DNA of 64,000 bases, taken from contig CM069454.1 in the NCBI GenBank assembly GCA_035610835.1, positions 1,737,117 to 1,801,116 on the forward strand, read 5' to 3'. A program made the position numbers and the translations under genes. Below are positions 11,080 through 25,857 of this stretch, in pieces. Within the stretch, counting starts at the first letter, position 1. Each line of letters starts with the position of its first letter. The notes under the pieces were generated by a model that worked only from the letters and a program-made list of their open reading frames with translations, had not been told where the DNA came from and made no database searches. This DNA is from Ophiura sarsii (lineage: Eukaryota; Echinodermata; Ophiuroidea; Amphilepidida; Ophiuridae).

Positions 11080-11154
11080 CTACCGCCTCTGATGAGGATC
11101 TCACTCTAACTATCAGAAGATCCGAAACTAGTCAGGCTATTTTATCCGACGTAG
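11080..11154 (+). ncRNA. hammerhead ribozyme, satellite copy 4
   Basis: Same core; cut predicted after 11133; C allele upstream. Confidence 0.88.
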
Positions 11155-12549
11155 CTTAATCTATACTTATGTACCATCATGCGCACGTGTAATTCTACAG
11201 GTTTAATCAAGGCCTACCACTATCTATTTTGATGATGCATGCATTATGATCAACATATCAACACTTTATTGCATATCCACATAATTTTACTCTGATAATG
11301 TGCATTATCCACAGCGTATCGGTTTTTCATGCTGTTTGGGCGGACCACACTAGATGCTAGCGAGTCACCATTACTCAATAGTCCTAGTGATACTATACTT
11401 TGTTTTATCACCCAGCTCATCGTTTTGTCTAAAAATGTTCGAGTTTGGGAGTCTGCTACGCAATAGATACTATGTACCCGTGCCTAACCGATTATCTAGT
11501 ATTCAAAATACTATTACCCGATACTACATTATCAGCCATATTTACTAATTACAATACCCATGCAATGTACCGATATGTTACTTTCATTTAATGATCTAGT
11601 ATTCAAATATACTATTAACCCGATAATGCATCATCATCATCATAGATATTATACTATCATAAACTGGGGCCTACCAGTGTAGAATTACTGATATCGGCAA
11701 TTTACTACATACAACTGATTGCTTCGAGTCCCTCCTCGTTTTAAACTTAACAGCTGAATATCATCAACATATTCAATATTTTAAGACTATTTAACTACGG
11801 CATTCTACCAAGGCCTATCCATATCTATATCATAAATAATATTTATTATTATATTACATTAATGTAAAGGATGGCCTATACCATTTGCCTGGTTATAGTT
11901 ACGTACTGTTGGTTTTGACATACTATCTGCAGATAACCTGCATAAAGTCACGGCATTTTATCAATTATGCTAATTGAATTCATATCATAACAACTTCAAC
12001 TCGAAGTCTACGCAAATACATCATAATATCTTGTTCTGTACAACATCAATACGAACAATTGCTTGTTTTACGTCAGTATTTAACTTGATTTACCAACGTC
12101 TTTACCCACCCATGATTACTTGATCTATCGTCATTCAGATTTTTATACCTACCAAAGCCGCCATGTTTGGTAGGCCTAGTCTGAAGACGGATATGACAAA
12201 CAATCATTTAGACCGGTTTTACTTGACCACTCAAACAATACAATAGAATAACGATTTGTTTATGCGTCGTCATACCAGTTGTAACTGGAATTCTCTGTTG
12301 CCACGGCCTATATAAAAGCCACGCACGCACCACGTGACAACATGCTGGCTATCTGTTAGATAGTCTATAGATATCACTCACAACGATACGAGCATTCATT
12401 TAGATAACATCATAGTTTGAAAGCTAAGCAGCATGCAACATTATGCCTACATAAATAGGCCAATATCCAATCATAATGTTGATGCTTTGCTTGCTTCTAA
12501 ACGACAAACTAGTCATGTCATTGCTCTATCTGTTAAATATCTATTTCCT

Positions 12550-12624
12550 CTACCGCCTCTGATGAGGATCTCACTCTAACTATCAGAAGATCCGAAACTA
12601 GTCAGGCTATTTTATCCGACGTAG
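12550..12624 (+). ncRNA. hammerhead ribozyme, satellite copy 5
   Basis: Same core; cut predicted after 12603; C allele upstream. Confidence 0.88.
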
Positions 12625-14019
12625 CTTAATCTATACTTATGTACCATCATGCGCACGTGTAATTCTACAGGTTTAATCAAGGCCTACCACTATCTATTTT
12701 GATGATGCATGCATTATGATCAACATATCAACACTTTATTGCATATCCACATAATTTTACTCTGATAATGTGCATTATCCACAGCGTATCGGTTTTTCAT
12801 GCTGTTTGGGCGGACCACACTAGATGCTAGCGAGTCACCATTACTCAATAGTCCTAGTGATACTATACTTTGTTTTATCACCCAGCTCATCGTTTTGTCT
12901 AAAAATGTTCGAGTTTGGGAGTCTGCTACGCAATAGATACTATGTACCCGTGCCTAACCGATTATCTAGTATTCAAAATACTATTACCCGATACTACATT
13001 ATCAGCCATATTTACTAATTACAATACCCATGCAATGTACCGATATGTTACTTTCATTTAATGATCTAGTATTCAAATATACTATTAACCCGATAATGCA
13101 TCATCATCATCATAGATATTATACTATCATAAACTGGGGCCTACCAGTGTAGAATTACTGATATCGGCAATTTACTACATACAACTGATTGCTTCGAGTC
13201 CCTCCTCGTTTTAAACTTAACAGCTGAATATCATCAACATATTCAATATTTTAAGACTATTTAACTACGGCATTCTACCAAGGCCTATCCATATCTATAT
13301 CATAAATAATATTTATTATTATATTACATTAATGTAAAGGATGGCCTATACCATTTGCCTGGTTATAGTTACGTACTGTTGGTTTTGACATACTATCTGC
13401 AGATAACCTGCATAAAGTCACGGCATTTTATCAATTATGCTAATTGAATTCATATCATAACAACTTCAACTCGAAGTCTACGCAAATACATCATAATATC
13501 TTGTTCTGTACAACATCAATACGAACAATTGCTTGTTTTACGTCAGTATTTAACTTGATTTACCAACGTCTTTACCCACCCATGATTACTTGATCTATCG
13601 TCATTCAGATTTTTATACCTACCAAAGCCGCCATGTTTGGTAGGCCTAGTCTGAAGACGGATATGACAAACAATCATTTAGACCGGTTTTACTTGACCAC
13701 TCAAACAATACAATAGAATAACGATTTGTTTATGCGTCGTCATACCAGTTGTAACTGGAATTCTCTGTTGCCACGGCCTATATAAAAGCCACGCACGCAC
13801 CACGTGACAACATGCTGGCTATCTGTTAGATAGTCTATAGATATCACTCACAACGATACGAGCATTCATTTAGATAACATCATAGTTTGAAAGCTAAGCA
13901 GCATGCAACATTATGCCTACATAAATAGGCCAATATCCAATCATAATGTTGATGCTTTGCTTGCTTCTAAACGACAAACTAGTCATGTCATTGCTCTATC
14001 TGTTAAATATCTATTTCCT

Positions 14020-14094
14020 CTACCGCCTCTGATGAGGATCTCACTCTAACTATCAGAAGATCCGAAACTAGTCAGGCTATTTTATCCGACGTAG
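14020..14094 (+). ncRNA. hammerhead ribozyme, satellite copy 6
   Basis: Same core; cut predicted after 14073; C allele upstream. Confidence 0.88.
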
Positions 14095-15489
14095 CTTAAT
14101 CTATACTTATGTACCATCATGCGCACGTGTAATTCTACAGGTTTAATCAAGGCCTACCACTATCTATTTTGATGATGCATGCATTATGATCAACATATCA
14201 ACACTTTATTGCATATCCACATAATTTTACTCTGATAATGTGCATTATCCACAGCGTATCGGTTTTTCATGCTGTTTGGGCGGACCACACTAGATGCTAG
14301 CGAGTCACCATTACTCAATAGTCCTAGTGATACTATACTTTGTTTTATCACCCAGCTCATCGTTTTGTCTAAAAATGTTCGAGTTTGGGAGTCTGCTACG
14401 CAATAGATACTATGTACCCGTGCCTAACCGATTATCTAGTATTCAAAATACTATTACCCGATACTACATTATCAGCCATATTTACTAATTACAATACCCA
14501 TGCAATGTACCGATATGTTACTTTCATTTAATGATCTAGTATTCAAATATACTATTAACCCGATAATGCATCATCATCATCATAGATATTATACTATCAT
14601 AAACTGGGGCCTACCAGTGTAGAATTACTGATATCGGCAATTTACTACATACAACTGATTGCTTCGAGTCCCTCCTCGTTTTAAACTTAACAGCTGAATA
14701 TCATCAACATATTCAATATTTTAAGACTATTTAACTACGGCATTCTACCAAGGCCTATCCATATCTATATCATAAATAATATTTATTATTATATTACATT
14801 AATGTAAAGGATGGCCTATACCATTTGCCTGGTTATAGTTACGTACTGTTGGTTTTGACATACTATCTGCAGATAACCTGCATAAAGTCACGGCATTTGA
14901 TCAATTATGCTAATTGAATTCATATCATAACAACTTCAACTCGAAGTCTACGCAAATACATCATAATATCTTGTTCTGTACAACATCAATACGAACAATT
15001 GCTTGTTTTACGTCAGTATTTAACTTGATTTACCAACGTCTTTACCCACCCATGATTACTTGATCTATCGTCATTCAGATTTTTATACCTACCAAAGCCG
15101 CCATGTTTGGTAGGCCTAGTCTGAAGACGGATATGACAAACAATCATTTAGACCGGTTTTACTTGACCACTCAAACAATACAATATAATAACGATTTGTT
15201 TATGCGTCGTCATACCAGTTGTAACTGGAATTCTCTGTTGCCACGGCCTATATAAAAGCCACGCACGCACCACGTGACAACATGCTGGCTATCTGTTAGA
15301 TAGTCTATAGATATCACTCACAACGATACGAGCATTCATTTAGATAACATCATAGTTTGAAAGCTAAGCAGCATGCAACATTATGCCTACATAAATAGGC
15401 CAATATCCAATCATAATGTTGATGCTTTGCTTGCTTCTAAACGACAAACTAGTCATGTCATTGCTCTATCTGTTAAATATCTATTTCCT

Positions 15490-15564
15490 CTACCGCCTCT
15501 GATGAGGATCTCACTCTAACTATCAGAAGATCCGAAACTAGTCAGGCTATTTTATCCGACGTAG
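15490..15564 (+). ncRNA. hammerhead ribozyme, satellite copy 7
   Basis: Same core; cut predicted after 15543; C allele upstream. This monomer has two private changes outside the ribozyme (14899 and 15186). Confidence 0.88.
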
Positions 15565-16959
15565 CTTAATCTATACTTATGTACCATCATGCGCACGTGT
15601 AATTCTACAGGTTTAATCAAGGCCTACCACTATCTATTTTGATGATGCATGCATTATGATCAACATATCAACACTTTATTGCATATCCACATAATTTTAC
15701 TCTGATAATGTGCATTATCCACAGCGTATCGGTTTTTCATGCTGTTTGGGCGGACCACACTAGATGCTAGCGAGTCACCATTACTCAATAGTCCTAGTGA
15801 TACTATACTTTGTTTTATCACCCAGCTCATCGTTTTGTCTAAAAATGTTCGAGTTTGGGAGTCTGCTACGCAATAGATACTATGTACCCGTGCCTAACCG
15901 ATTATCTAGTATTCAAAATACTATTACCCGATACTACATTATCAGCCATATTTACTAATTACAATACCCATGCAATGTACCGATATGTTACTTTCATTTA
16001 ATGATCTAGTATTCAAATATACTATTAACCCGATAATGCATCATCATCATCATAGATATTATACTATCATAAACTGGGGCCTACCAGTGTAGAATTACTG
16101 ATATCGGCAATTTACTACATACAACTGATTGCTTCGAGTCCCTCCTCGTTTTAAACTTAACAGCTGAATATCATCAACATATTCAATATTTTAAGACTAT
16201 TTAACTACGGCATTCTACCAAGGCCTATCCATATCTATATCATAAATAATATTTATTATTATATTACATTAATGTAAAGGATGGCCTATACCATTTGCCT
16301 GGTTATAGTTACGTACTGTTGGTTTTGACATACTATCTGCAGATAACCTGCATAAAGTCACGGCATTTTATCAATTATGCTAATTGAATTCATATCATAA
16401 CAACTTCAACTCGAAGTCTACGCAAATACATCATAATATCTTGTTCTGTACAACATCAATACGAACAATTGCTTGTTTTACGTCAGTATTTAACTTGATT
16501 TACCAACGTCTTTACCCACCCATGATTACTTGATCTATCGTCATTCAGATTTTTATACCTACCAAAGCCGCCATGTTTGGTAGGCCTAGTCTGAAGACGG
16601 ATATGACAAACAATCATTTAGACCGGTTTTACTTGACCACTCAAACAATACAATAGAATAACGATTTGTTTATGCGTCGTCATACCAGTTGTAACTGGAA
16701 TTCTCTGTTGCCACGGCCTATATAAAAGCCACGCACGCACCACGTGACAACATGCTGGCTATCTGTTAGATAGTCTATAGATATCACTCACAACGATACG
16801 AGCATTCATTTAGATAACATCATAGTTTGAAAGCTAAGCAGCATGCAACATTATGCCTACATAAATAGGCCAATATCCAATCATAATGTTGATGCTTTGC
16901 TTGCTTCTAAACGACAAATTAGTCATGTCATTGCTCTATCTGTTAAATATCTATTTCCT

Positions 16960-17034
16960 CTACCGCCTCTGATGAGGATCTCACTCTAACTATCAGAAGA
17001 TCCGAAACTAGTCAGGCTATTTTATCCGACGTAG
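16960..17034 (+). ncRNA. hammerhead ribozyme, satellite copy 8
   Basis: Same core; cut predicted after 17013; T allele upstream. This monomer carries the CCC insertion further downstream at 17548-17550. Confidence 0.88.
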
Positions 17035-18432
17035 CTTAATCTATACTTATGTACCATCATGCGCACGTGTAATTCTACAGGTTTAATCAAGGCCTACCAC
17101 TATCTATTTTGATGATGCATGCATTATGATCAACATATCAACACTTTATTGCATATCCACATAATTTTACTCTGATAATGTGCATTATCCACAGCGTATC
17201 GGTTTTTCATGCTGTTTGGGCGGACCACACTAGATGCTAGCGAGTCACCATTACTCAATAGTCCTAGTGATACTATACTTTGTTTTATCACCCAGCTCAT
17301 CGTTTTGTCTAAAAATGTTCGAGTTTGGGAGTCTGCTACGCAATAGATACTATGTACCCGTGCCTAACCGATTATCTAGTATTCAAAATACTATTACCCG
17401 ATACTACATTATCAGCCATATTTACTAATTACAATACCCATGCAATGTACCGATATGTTACTTTCATTTAATGATCTAGTATTCAAATATACTATTAACC
17501 CGATAATGCATCATCATCATCATAGATATTATACTATCATAAACTGGCCCGGCCTACCAGTGTAGAATTACTGATATCGGCAATTTACTACATACAACTG
17601 ATTGCTTCGAGTCCCTCCTCGTTTTAAACTTAACAGCTGAATATCATCAACATATTCAATATTTTAAGACTATTTAACTACGGCATTCTACCAAGGCCTA
17701 TCCATATCTATATCATAAATAATATTTATTATTATATTACATTAATGTAAAGGATGGCCTATACCATTTGCCTGGTTATAGTTACGTACTGTTGGTTTTG
17801 ACATACTATCTGCAGATAACCTGCATAAAGTCACGGCATTTTATCAATTATGCTAATTGAATTCATATCATAACAACTTCAACTCGAAGTCTACGCAAAT
17901 ACATCATAATATCTTGTTCTGTACAACATCAATACGAACAATTGCTTGTTTTACGTCAGTATTTAACTTGATTTACCAACGTCTTTACCCACCCATGATT
18001 ACTTGATCTATCGTCATTCAGATTTTTATACCTACCAAAGCCGCCATGTTTGGTAGGCCTAGTCTGAAGACGGATATGACAAACAATCATTTAGACCGGT
18101 TTTACTTGACCACTCAAACAATACAATAGAATAACGATTTGTTTATGCGTCGTCATACCAGTTGTAACTGGAATTCTCTGTTGCCACGGCCTATATAAAA
18201 GCCACGCACGCACCACGTGACAACATGCTGGCTATCTGTTAGATAGTCTATAGATATCACTCACAACGATACGAGCATTCATTTAGATAACATCATAGTT
18301 TGAAAGCTAAGCAGCATGCAACATTATGCCTACATAAATAGGCCAATATCCAATCATAATGTTGATGCTTTGCTTGCTTCTAAACGACAAATTAGTCATG
18401 TCATTGCTCTATCTGTTAAATATCTATTTCCT

Positions 18433-18507
18433 CTACCGCCTCTGATGAGGATCTCACTCTAACTATCAGAAGATCCGAAACTAGTCAGGCTATTTTATCC
18501 GACGTAG
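18433..18507 (+). ncRNA. hammerhead ribozyme, satellite copy 9
   Basis: Same core; cut predicted after 18486; T allele upstream. Confidence 0.88.
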
Positions 18508-19902
18508 CTTAATCTATACTTATGTACCATCATGCGCACGTGTAATTCTACAGGTTTAATCAAGGCCTACCACTATCTATTTTGATGATGCATGCATTAT
18601 GATCAACATATCAACACTTTATTGCATATCCACATAATTTTACTCTGATAATGTGCATTATCCACAGCGTATCGGTTTTTCATGCTGTTTGGGCGGACCA
18701 CACTAGATGCTAGCGAGTCACCATTACTCAATAGTCCTAGTGATACTATACTTTGTTTTATCACCCAGCTCATCGTTTTGTCTAAAAATGTTCGAGTTTG
18801 GGAGTCTGCTACGCAATAGATACTATGTACCCGTGCCTAACCGATTATCTAGTATTCAAAATACTATTACCCGATACTACATTATCAGCCATATTTACTA
18901 ATTACAATACCCATGCAATGTACCGATATGTTACTTTCATTTAATGATCTAGTATTCAAATATACTATTAACCCGATAATGCATCATCATCATCATAGAT
19001 ATTATACTATCATAAACTGGGGCCTACCAGTGTAGAATTACTGATATCGGCAATTTACTACATACAACTGATTGCTTCGAGTCCCTCCTCGTTTTAAACT
19101 TAACAGCTGAATATCATCAACATATTCAATATTTTAAGACTATTTAACTACGGCATTCTACCAAGGCCTATCCATATCTATATCATAAATAATATTTATT
19201 ATTATATTACATTAATGTAAAGGATGGCCTATACCATTTGCCTGGTTATAGTTACGTACTGTTGGTTTTGACATACTATCTGCAGATAACCTGCATAAAG
19301 TCACGGCATTTTATCAATTATGCTAATTGAATTCATATCATAACAACTTCAACTCGAAGTCTACGCAAATACATCATAATATCTTGTTCTGTACAACATC
19401 AATACGAACAATTGCTTGTTTTACGTCAGTATTTAACTTGATTTACCAACGTCTTTACCCACCCATGATTACTTGATCTATCGTCATTCAGATTTTTATA
19501 CCTACCAAAGCCGCCATGTTTGGTAGGCCTAGTCTGAAGACGGATATGACAAACAATCATTTAGACCGGTTTTACTTGACCACTCAAACAATACAATAGA
19601 ATAACGATTTGTTTATGCGTCGTCATACCAGTTGTAACTGGAATTCTCTGTTGCCACGGCCTATATAAAAGCCACGCACGCACCACGTGACAACATGCTG
19701 GCTATCTGTTAGATAGTCTATAGATATCACTCACAACGATACGAGCATTCATTTAGATAACATCATAGTTTGAAAGCTAAGCAGCATGCAACATTATGCC
19801 TACATAAATAGGCCAATATCCAATCATAATGTTGATGCTTTGCTTGCTTCTAAACGACAAACTAGTCATGTCATTGCTCTATCTGTTAAATATCTATTTC
19901 CT

Positions 19903-19977
19903 CTACCGCCTCTGATGAGGATCTCACTCTAACTATCAGAAGATCCGAAACTAGTCAGGCTATTTTATCCGACGTAG
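19903..19977 (+). ncRNA. hammerhead ribozyme, satellite copy 10
   Basis: Same core; cut predicted after 19956; C allele upstream. Private T-to-C change at 20406. Confidence 0.88.
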
Positions 19978-21372
19978 CTTAATCTATACTTATGTACCAT
20001 CATGCGCACGTGTAATTCTACAGGTTTAATCAAGGCCTACCACTATCTATTTTGATGATGCATGCATTATGATCAACATATCAACACTTTATTGCATATC
20101 CACATAATTTTACTCTGATAATGTGCATTATCCACAGCGTATCGGTTTTTCATGCTGTTTGGGCGGACCACACTAGATGCTAGCGAGTCACCATTACTCA
20201 ATAGTCCTAGTGATACTATACTTTGTTTTATCACCCAGCTCATCGTTTTGTCTAAAAATGTTCGAGTTTGGGAGTCTGCTACGCAATAGATACTATGTAC
20301 CCGTGCCTAACCGATTATCTAGTATTCAAAATACTATTACCCGATACTACATTATCAGCCATATTTACTAATTACAATACCCATGCAATGTACCGATATG
20401 TTACTCTCATTTAATGATCTAGTATTCAAATATACTATTAACCCGATAATGCATCATCATCATCATAGATATTATACTATCATAAACTGGGGCCTACCAG
20501 TGTAGAATTACTGATATCGGCAATTTACTACATACAACTGATTGCTTCGAGTCCCTCCTCGTTTTAAACTTAACAGCTGAATATCATCAACATATTCAAT
20601 ATTTTAAGACTATTTAACTACGGCATTCTACCAAGGCCTATCCATATCTATATCATAAATAATATTTATTATTATATTACATTAATGTAAAGGATGGCCT
20701 ATACCATTTGCCTGGTTATAGTTACGTACTGTTGGTTTTGACATACTATCTGCAGATAACCTGCATAAAGTCACGGCATTTTATCAATTATGCTAATTGA
20801 ATTCATATCATAACAACTTCAACTCGAAGTCTACGCAAATACATCATAATATCTTGTTCTGTACAACATCAATACGAACAATTGCTTGTTTTACGTCAGT
20901 ATTTAACTTGATTTACCAACGTCTTTACCCACCCATGATTACTTGATCTATCGTCATTCAGATTTTTATACCTACCAAAGCCGCCATGTTTGGTAGGCCT
21001 AGTCTGAAGACGGATATGACAAACAATCATTTAGACCGGTTTTACTTGACCACTCAAACAATACAATAGAATAACGATTTGTTTATGCGTCGTCATACCA
21101 GTTGTAACTGGAATTCTCTGTTGCCACGGCCTATATAAAAGCCACGCACGCACCACGTGACAACATGCTGGCTATCTGTTAGATAGTCTATAGATATCAC
21201 TCACAACGATACGAGCATTCATTTAGATAACATCATAGTTTGAAAGCTAAGCAGCATGCAACATTATGCCTACATAAATAGGCCAATATCCAATCATAAT
21301 GTTGATGCTTTGCTTGCTTCTAAACGACAAATTAGTCATGTCATTGCTCTATCTGTTAAATATCTATTTCCT

Positions 21373-21447
21373 CTACCGCCTCTGATGAGGATCTCACTCT
21401 AACTATCAGAAGATCCGAAACTAGTCAGGCTATTTTATCCGACGTAG
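21373..21447 (+). ncRNA. hammerhead ribozyme, satellite copy 11
   Basis: Same core; cut predicted after 21426; T allele upstream. Confidence 0.88.
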
Positions 21448-22842
21448 CTTAATCTATACTTATGTACCATCATGCGCACGTGTAATTCTACAGGTTTAAT
21501 CAAGGCCTACCACTATCTATTTTGATGATGCATGCATTATGATCAACATATCAACACTTTATTGCATATCCACATAATTTTACTCTGATAATGTGCATTA
21601 TCCACAGCGTATCGGTTTTTCATGCTGTTTGGGCGGACCACACTAGATGCTAGCGAGTCACCATTACTCAATAGTCCTAGTGATACTATACTTTGTTTTA
21701 TCACCCAGCTCATCGTTTTGTCTAAAAATGTTCGAGTTTGGGAGTCTGCTACGCAATAGATACTATGTACCCGTGCCTAACCGATTATCTAGTATTCAAA
21801 ATACTATTACCCGATACTACATTATCAGCCATATTTACTAATTACAATACCCATGCAATGTACCGATATGTTACTTTCATTTAATGATCTAGTATTCAAA
21901 TATACTATTAACCCGATAATGCATCATCATCATCATAGATATTATACTATCATAAACTGGGGCCTACCAGTGTAGAATTACTGATATCGGCAATTTACTA
22001 CATACAACTGATTGCTTCGAGTCCCTCCTCGTTTTAAACTTAACAGCTGAATATCATCAACATATTCAATATTTTAAGACTATTTAACTACGGCATTCTA
22101 CCAAGGCCTATCCATATCTATATCATAAATAATATTTATTATTATATTACATTAATGTAAAGGATGGCCTATACCATTTGCCTGGTTATAGTTACGTACT
22201 GTTGGTTTTGACATACTATCTGCAGATAACCTGCATAAAGTCACGGCATTTTATCAATTATGCTAATTGAATTCATATCATAACAACTTCAACTCGAAGT
22301 CTACGCAAATACATCATAATATCTTGTTCTGTACAACATCAATACGAACAATTGCTTGTTTTACGTCAGTATTTAACTTGATTTACCAACGTCTTTACCC
22401 ACCCATGATTACTTGATCTATCGTCATTCAGATTTTTATACCTACCAAAGCCGCCATGTTTGGTAGGCCTAGTCTGAAGACGGATATGACAAACAATCAT
22501 TTAGACCGGTTTTACTTGACCACTCAAACAATACAATAGAATAACGATTTGTTTATGCGTCGTCATACCAGTTGTAACTGGAATTCTCTGTTGCCACGGC
22601 CTATATAAAAGCCACGCACGCACCACGTGACAACATGCTGGCTATCTGTTAGATAGTCTATAGATATCACTCACAACGATACGAGCATTCATTTAGATAA
22701 CATCATAGTTTGAAAGCTAAGCAGCATGCAACATTATGCCTACATAAATAGGCCAATATCCAATCATAATGTTGATGCTTTGCTTGCTTCTAAACGACAA
22801 ATTAGTCATGTCATTGCTCTATCTGTTAAATATCTATTTCCT

Positions 22843-22917
22843 CTACCGCCTCTGATGAGGATCTCACTCTAACTATCAGAAGATCCGAAACTAGTCAGGC
22901 TATTTTATCCGACGTAG
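22843..22917 (+). ncRNA. hammerhead ribozyme, satellite copy 12
   Basis: Same core; cut predicted after 22896; T allele upstream. Confidence 0.88.
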
Positions 22918-24312
22918 CTTAATCTATACTTATGTACCATCATGCGCACGTGTAATTCTACAGGTTTAATCAAGGCCTACCACTATCTATTTTGATGATG
23001 CATGCATTATGATCAACATATCAACACTTTATTGCATATCCACATAATTTTACTCTGATAATGTGCATTATCCACAGCGTATCGGTTTTTCATGCTGTTT
23101 GGGCGGACCACACTAGATGCTAGCGAGTCACCATTACTCAATAGTCCTAGTGATACTATACTTTGTTTTATCACCCAGCTCATCGTTTTGTCTAAAAATG
23201 TTCGAGTTTGGGAGTCTGCTACGCAATAGATACTATGTACCCGTGCCTAACCGATTATCTAGTATTCAAAATACTATTACCCGATACTACATTATCAGCC
23301 ATATTTACTAATTACAATACCCATGCAATGTACCGATATGTTACTTTCATTTAATGATCTAGTATTCAAATATACTATTAACCCGATAATGCATCATCAT
23401 CATCATAGATATTATACTATCATAAACTGGGGCCTACCAGTGTAGAATTACTGATATCGGCAATTTACTACATACAACTGATTGCTTCGAGTCCCTCCTC
23501 GTTTTAAACTTAACAGCTGAATATCATCAACATATTCAATATTTTAAGACTATTTAACTACGGCATTCTACCAAGGCCTATCCATATCTATATCATAAAT
23601 AATATTTATTATTATATTACATTAATGTAAAGGATGGCCTATACCATTTGCCTGGTTATAGTTACGTACTGTTGGTTTTGACATACTATCTGCAGATAAC
23701 CTGCATAAAGTCACGGCATTTTATCAATTATGCTAATTGAATTCATATCATAACAACTTCAACTCGAAGTCTACGCAAATACATCATAATATCTTGTTCT
23801 GTACAACATCAATACGAACAATTGCTTGTTTTACGTCAGTATTTAACTTGATTTACCAACGTCTTTACCCACCCATGATTACTTGATCTATCGTCATTCA
23901 GATTTTTATACCTACCAAAGCCGCCATGTTTGGTAGGCCTAGTCTGAAGACGGATATGACAAACAATCATTTAGACCGGTTTTACTTGACCACTCAAACA
24001 ATACAATAGAATAACGATTTGTTTATGCGTCGTCATACCAGTTGTAACTGGAATTCTCTGTTGCCACGGCCTATATAAAAGCCACGCACGCACCACGTGA
24101 CAACATGCTGGCTATCTGTTAGATAGTCTATAGATATCACTCACAACGATACGAGCATTCATTTAGATAACATCATAGTTTGAAAGCTAAGCAGCATGCA
24201 ACATTATGCCTACATAAATAGGCCAATATCCAATCATAATGTTGATGCTTTGCTTGCTTCTAAACGACAAACTAGTCATGTCATTGCTCTATCTGTTAAA
24301 TATCTATTTCCT

Positions 24313-24387
24313 CTACCGCCTCTGATGAGGATCTCACTCTAACTATCAGAAGATCCGAAACTAGTCAGGCTATTTTATCCGACGTAG
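24313..24387 (+). ncRNA. hammerhead ribozyme, satellite copy 13
   Basis: Same core; cut predicted after 24366; C allele upstream. Private C-to-T change at 24845. Confidence 0.88.
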
Positions 24388-25782
24388 CTTAATCTATACT
24401 TATGTACCATCATGCGCACGTGTAATTCTACAGGTTTAATCAAGGCCTACCACTATCTATTTTGATGATGCATGCATTATGATCAACATATCAACACTTT
24501 ATTGCATATCCACATAATTTTACTCTGATAATGTGCATTATCCACAGCGTATCGGTTTTTCATGCTGTTTGGGCGGACCACACTAGATGCTAGCGAGTCA
24601 CCATTACTCAATAGTCCTAGTGATACTATACTTTGTTTTATCACCCAGCTCATCGTTTTGTCTAAAAATGTTCGAGTTTGGGAGTCTGCTACGCAATAGA
24701 TACTATGTACCCGTGCCTAACCGATTATCTAGTATTCAAAATACTATTACCCGATACTACATTATCAGCCATATTTACTAATTACAATACCCATGCAATG
24801 TACCGATATGTTACTTTCATTTAATGATCTAGTATTCAAATATATTATTAACCCGATAATGCATCATCATCATCATAGATATTATACTATCATAAACTGG
24901 GGCCTACCAGTGTAGAATTACTGATATCGGCAATTTACTACATACAACTGATTGCTTCGAGTCCCTCCTCGTTTTAAACTTAACAGCTGAATATCATCAA
25001 CATATTCAATATTTTAAGACTATTTAACTACGGCATTCTACCAAGGCCTATCCATATCTATATCATAAATAATATTTATTATTATATTACATTAATGTAA
25101 AGGATGGCCTATACCATTTGCCTGGTTATAGTTACGTACTGTTGGTTTTGACATACTATCTGCAGATAACCTGCATAAAGTCACGGCATTTTATCAATTA
25201 TGCTAATTGAATTCATATCATAACAACTTCAACTCGAAGTCTACGCAAATACATCATAATATCTTGTTCTGTACAACATCAATACGAACAATTGCTTGTT
25301 TTACGTCAGTATTTAACTTGATTTACCAACGTCTTTACCCACCCATGATTACTTGATCTATCGTCATTCAGATTTTTATACCTACCAAAGCCGCCATGTT
25401 TGGTAGGCCTAGTCTGAAGACGGATATGACAAACAATCATTTAGACCGGTTTTACTTGACCACTCAAACAATACAATAGAATAACGATTTGTTTATGCGT
25501 CGTCATACCAGTTGTAACTGGAATTCTCTGTTGCCACGGCCTATATAAAAGCCACGCACGCACCACGTGACAACATGCTGGCTATCTGTTAGATAGTCTA
25601 TAGATATCACTCACAACGATACGAGCATTCATTTAGATAACATCATAGTTTGAAAGCTAAGCAGCATGCAACATTATGCCTACATAAATAGGCCAATATC
25701 CAATCATAATGTTGATGCTTTGCTTGCTTCTAAACGACAAATTAGTCATGTCATTGCTCTATCTGTTAAATATCTATTTCCT

Positions 25783-25857
25783 CTACCGCCTCTGATGAGG
25801 ATCTCACTCTAACTATCAGAAGATCCGAAACTAGTCAGGCTATTTTATCCGACGTAG
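25783..25857 (+). ncRNA. hammerhead ribozyme, satellite copy 14
   Basis: Same core; cut predicted after 25836; T allele upstream. The monomer itself is cut short at 26259, about 400 bp after the ribozyme. Confidence 0.88.
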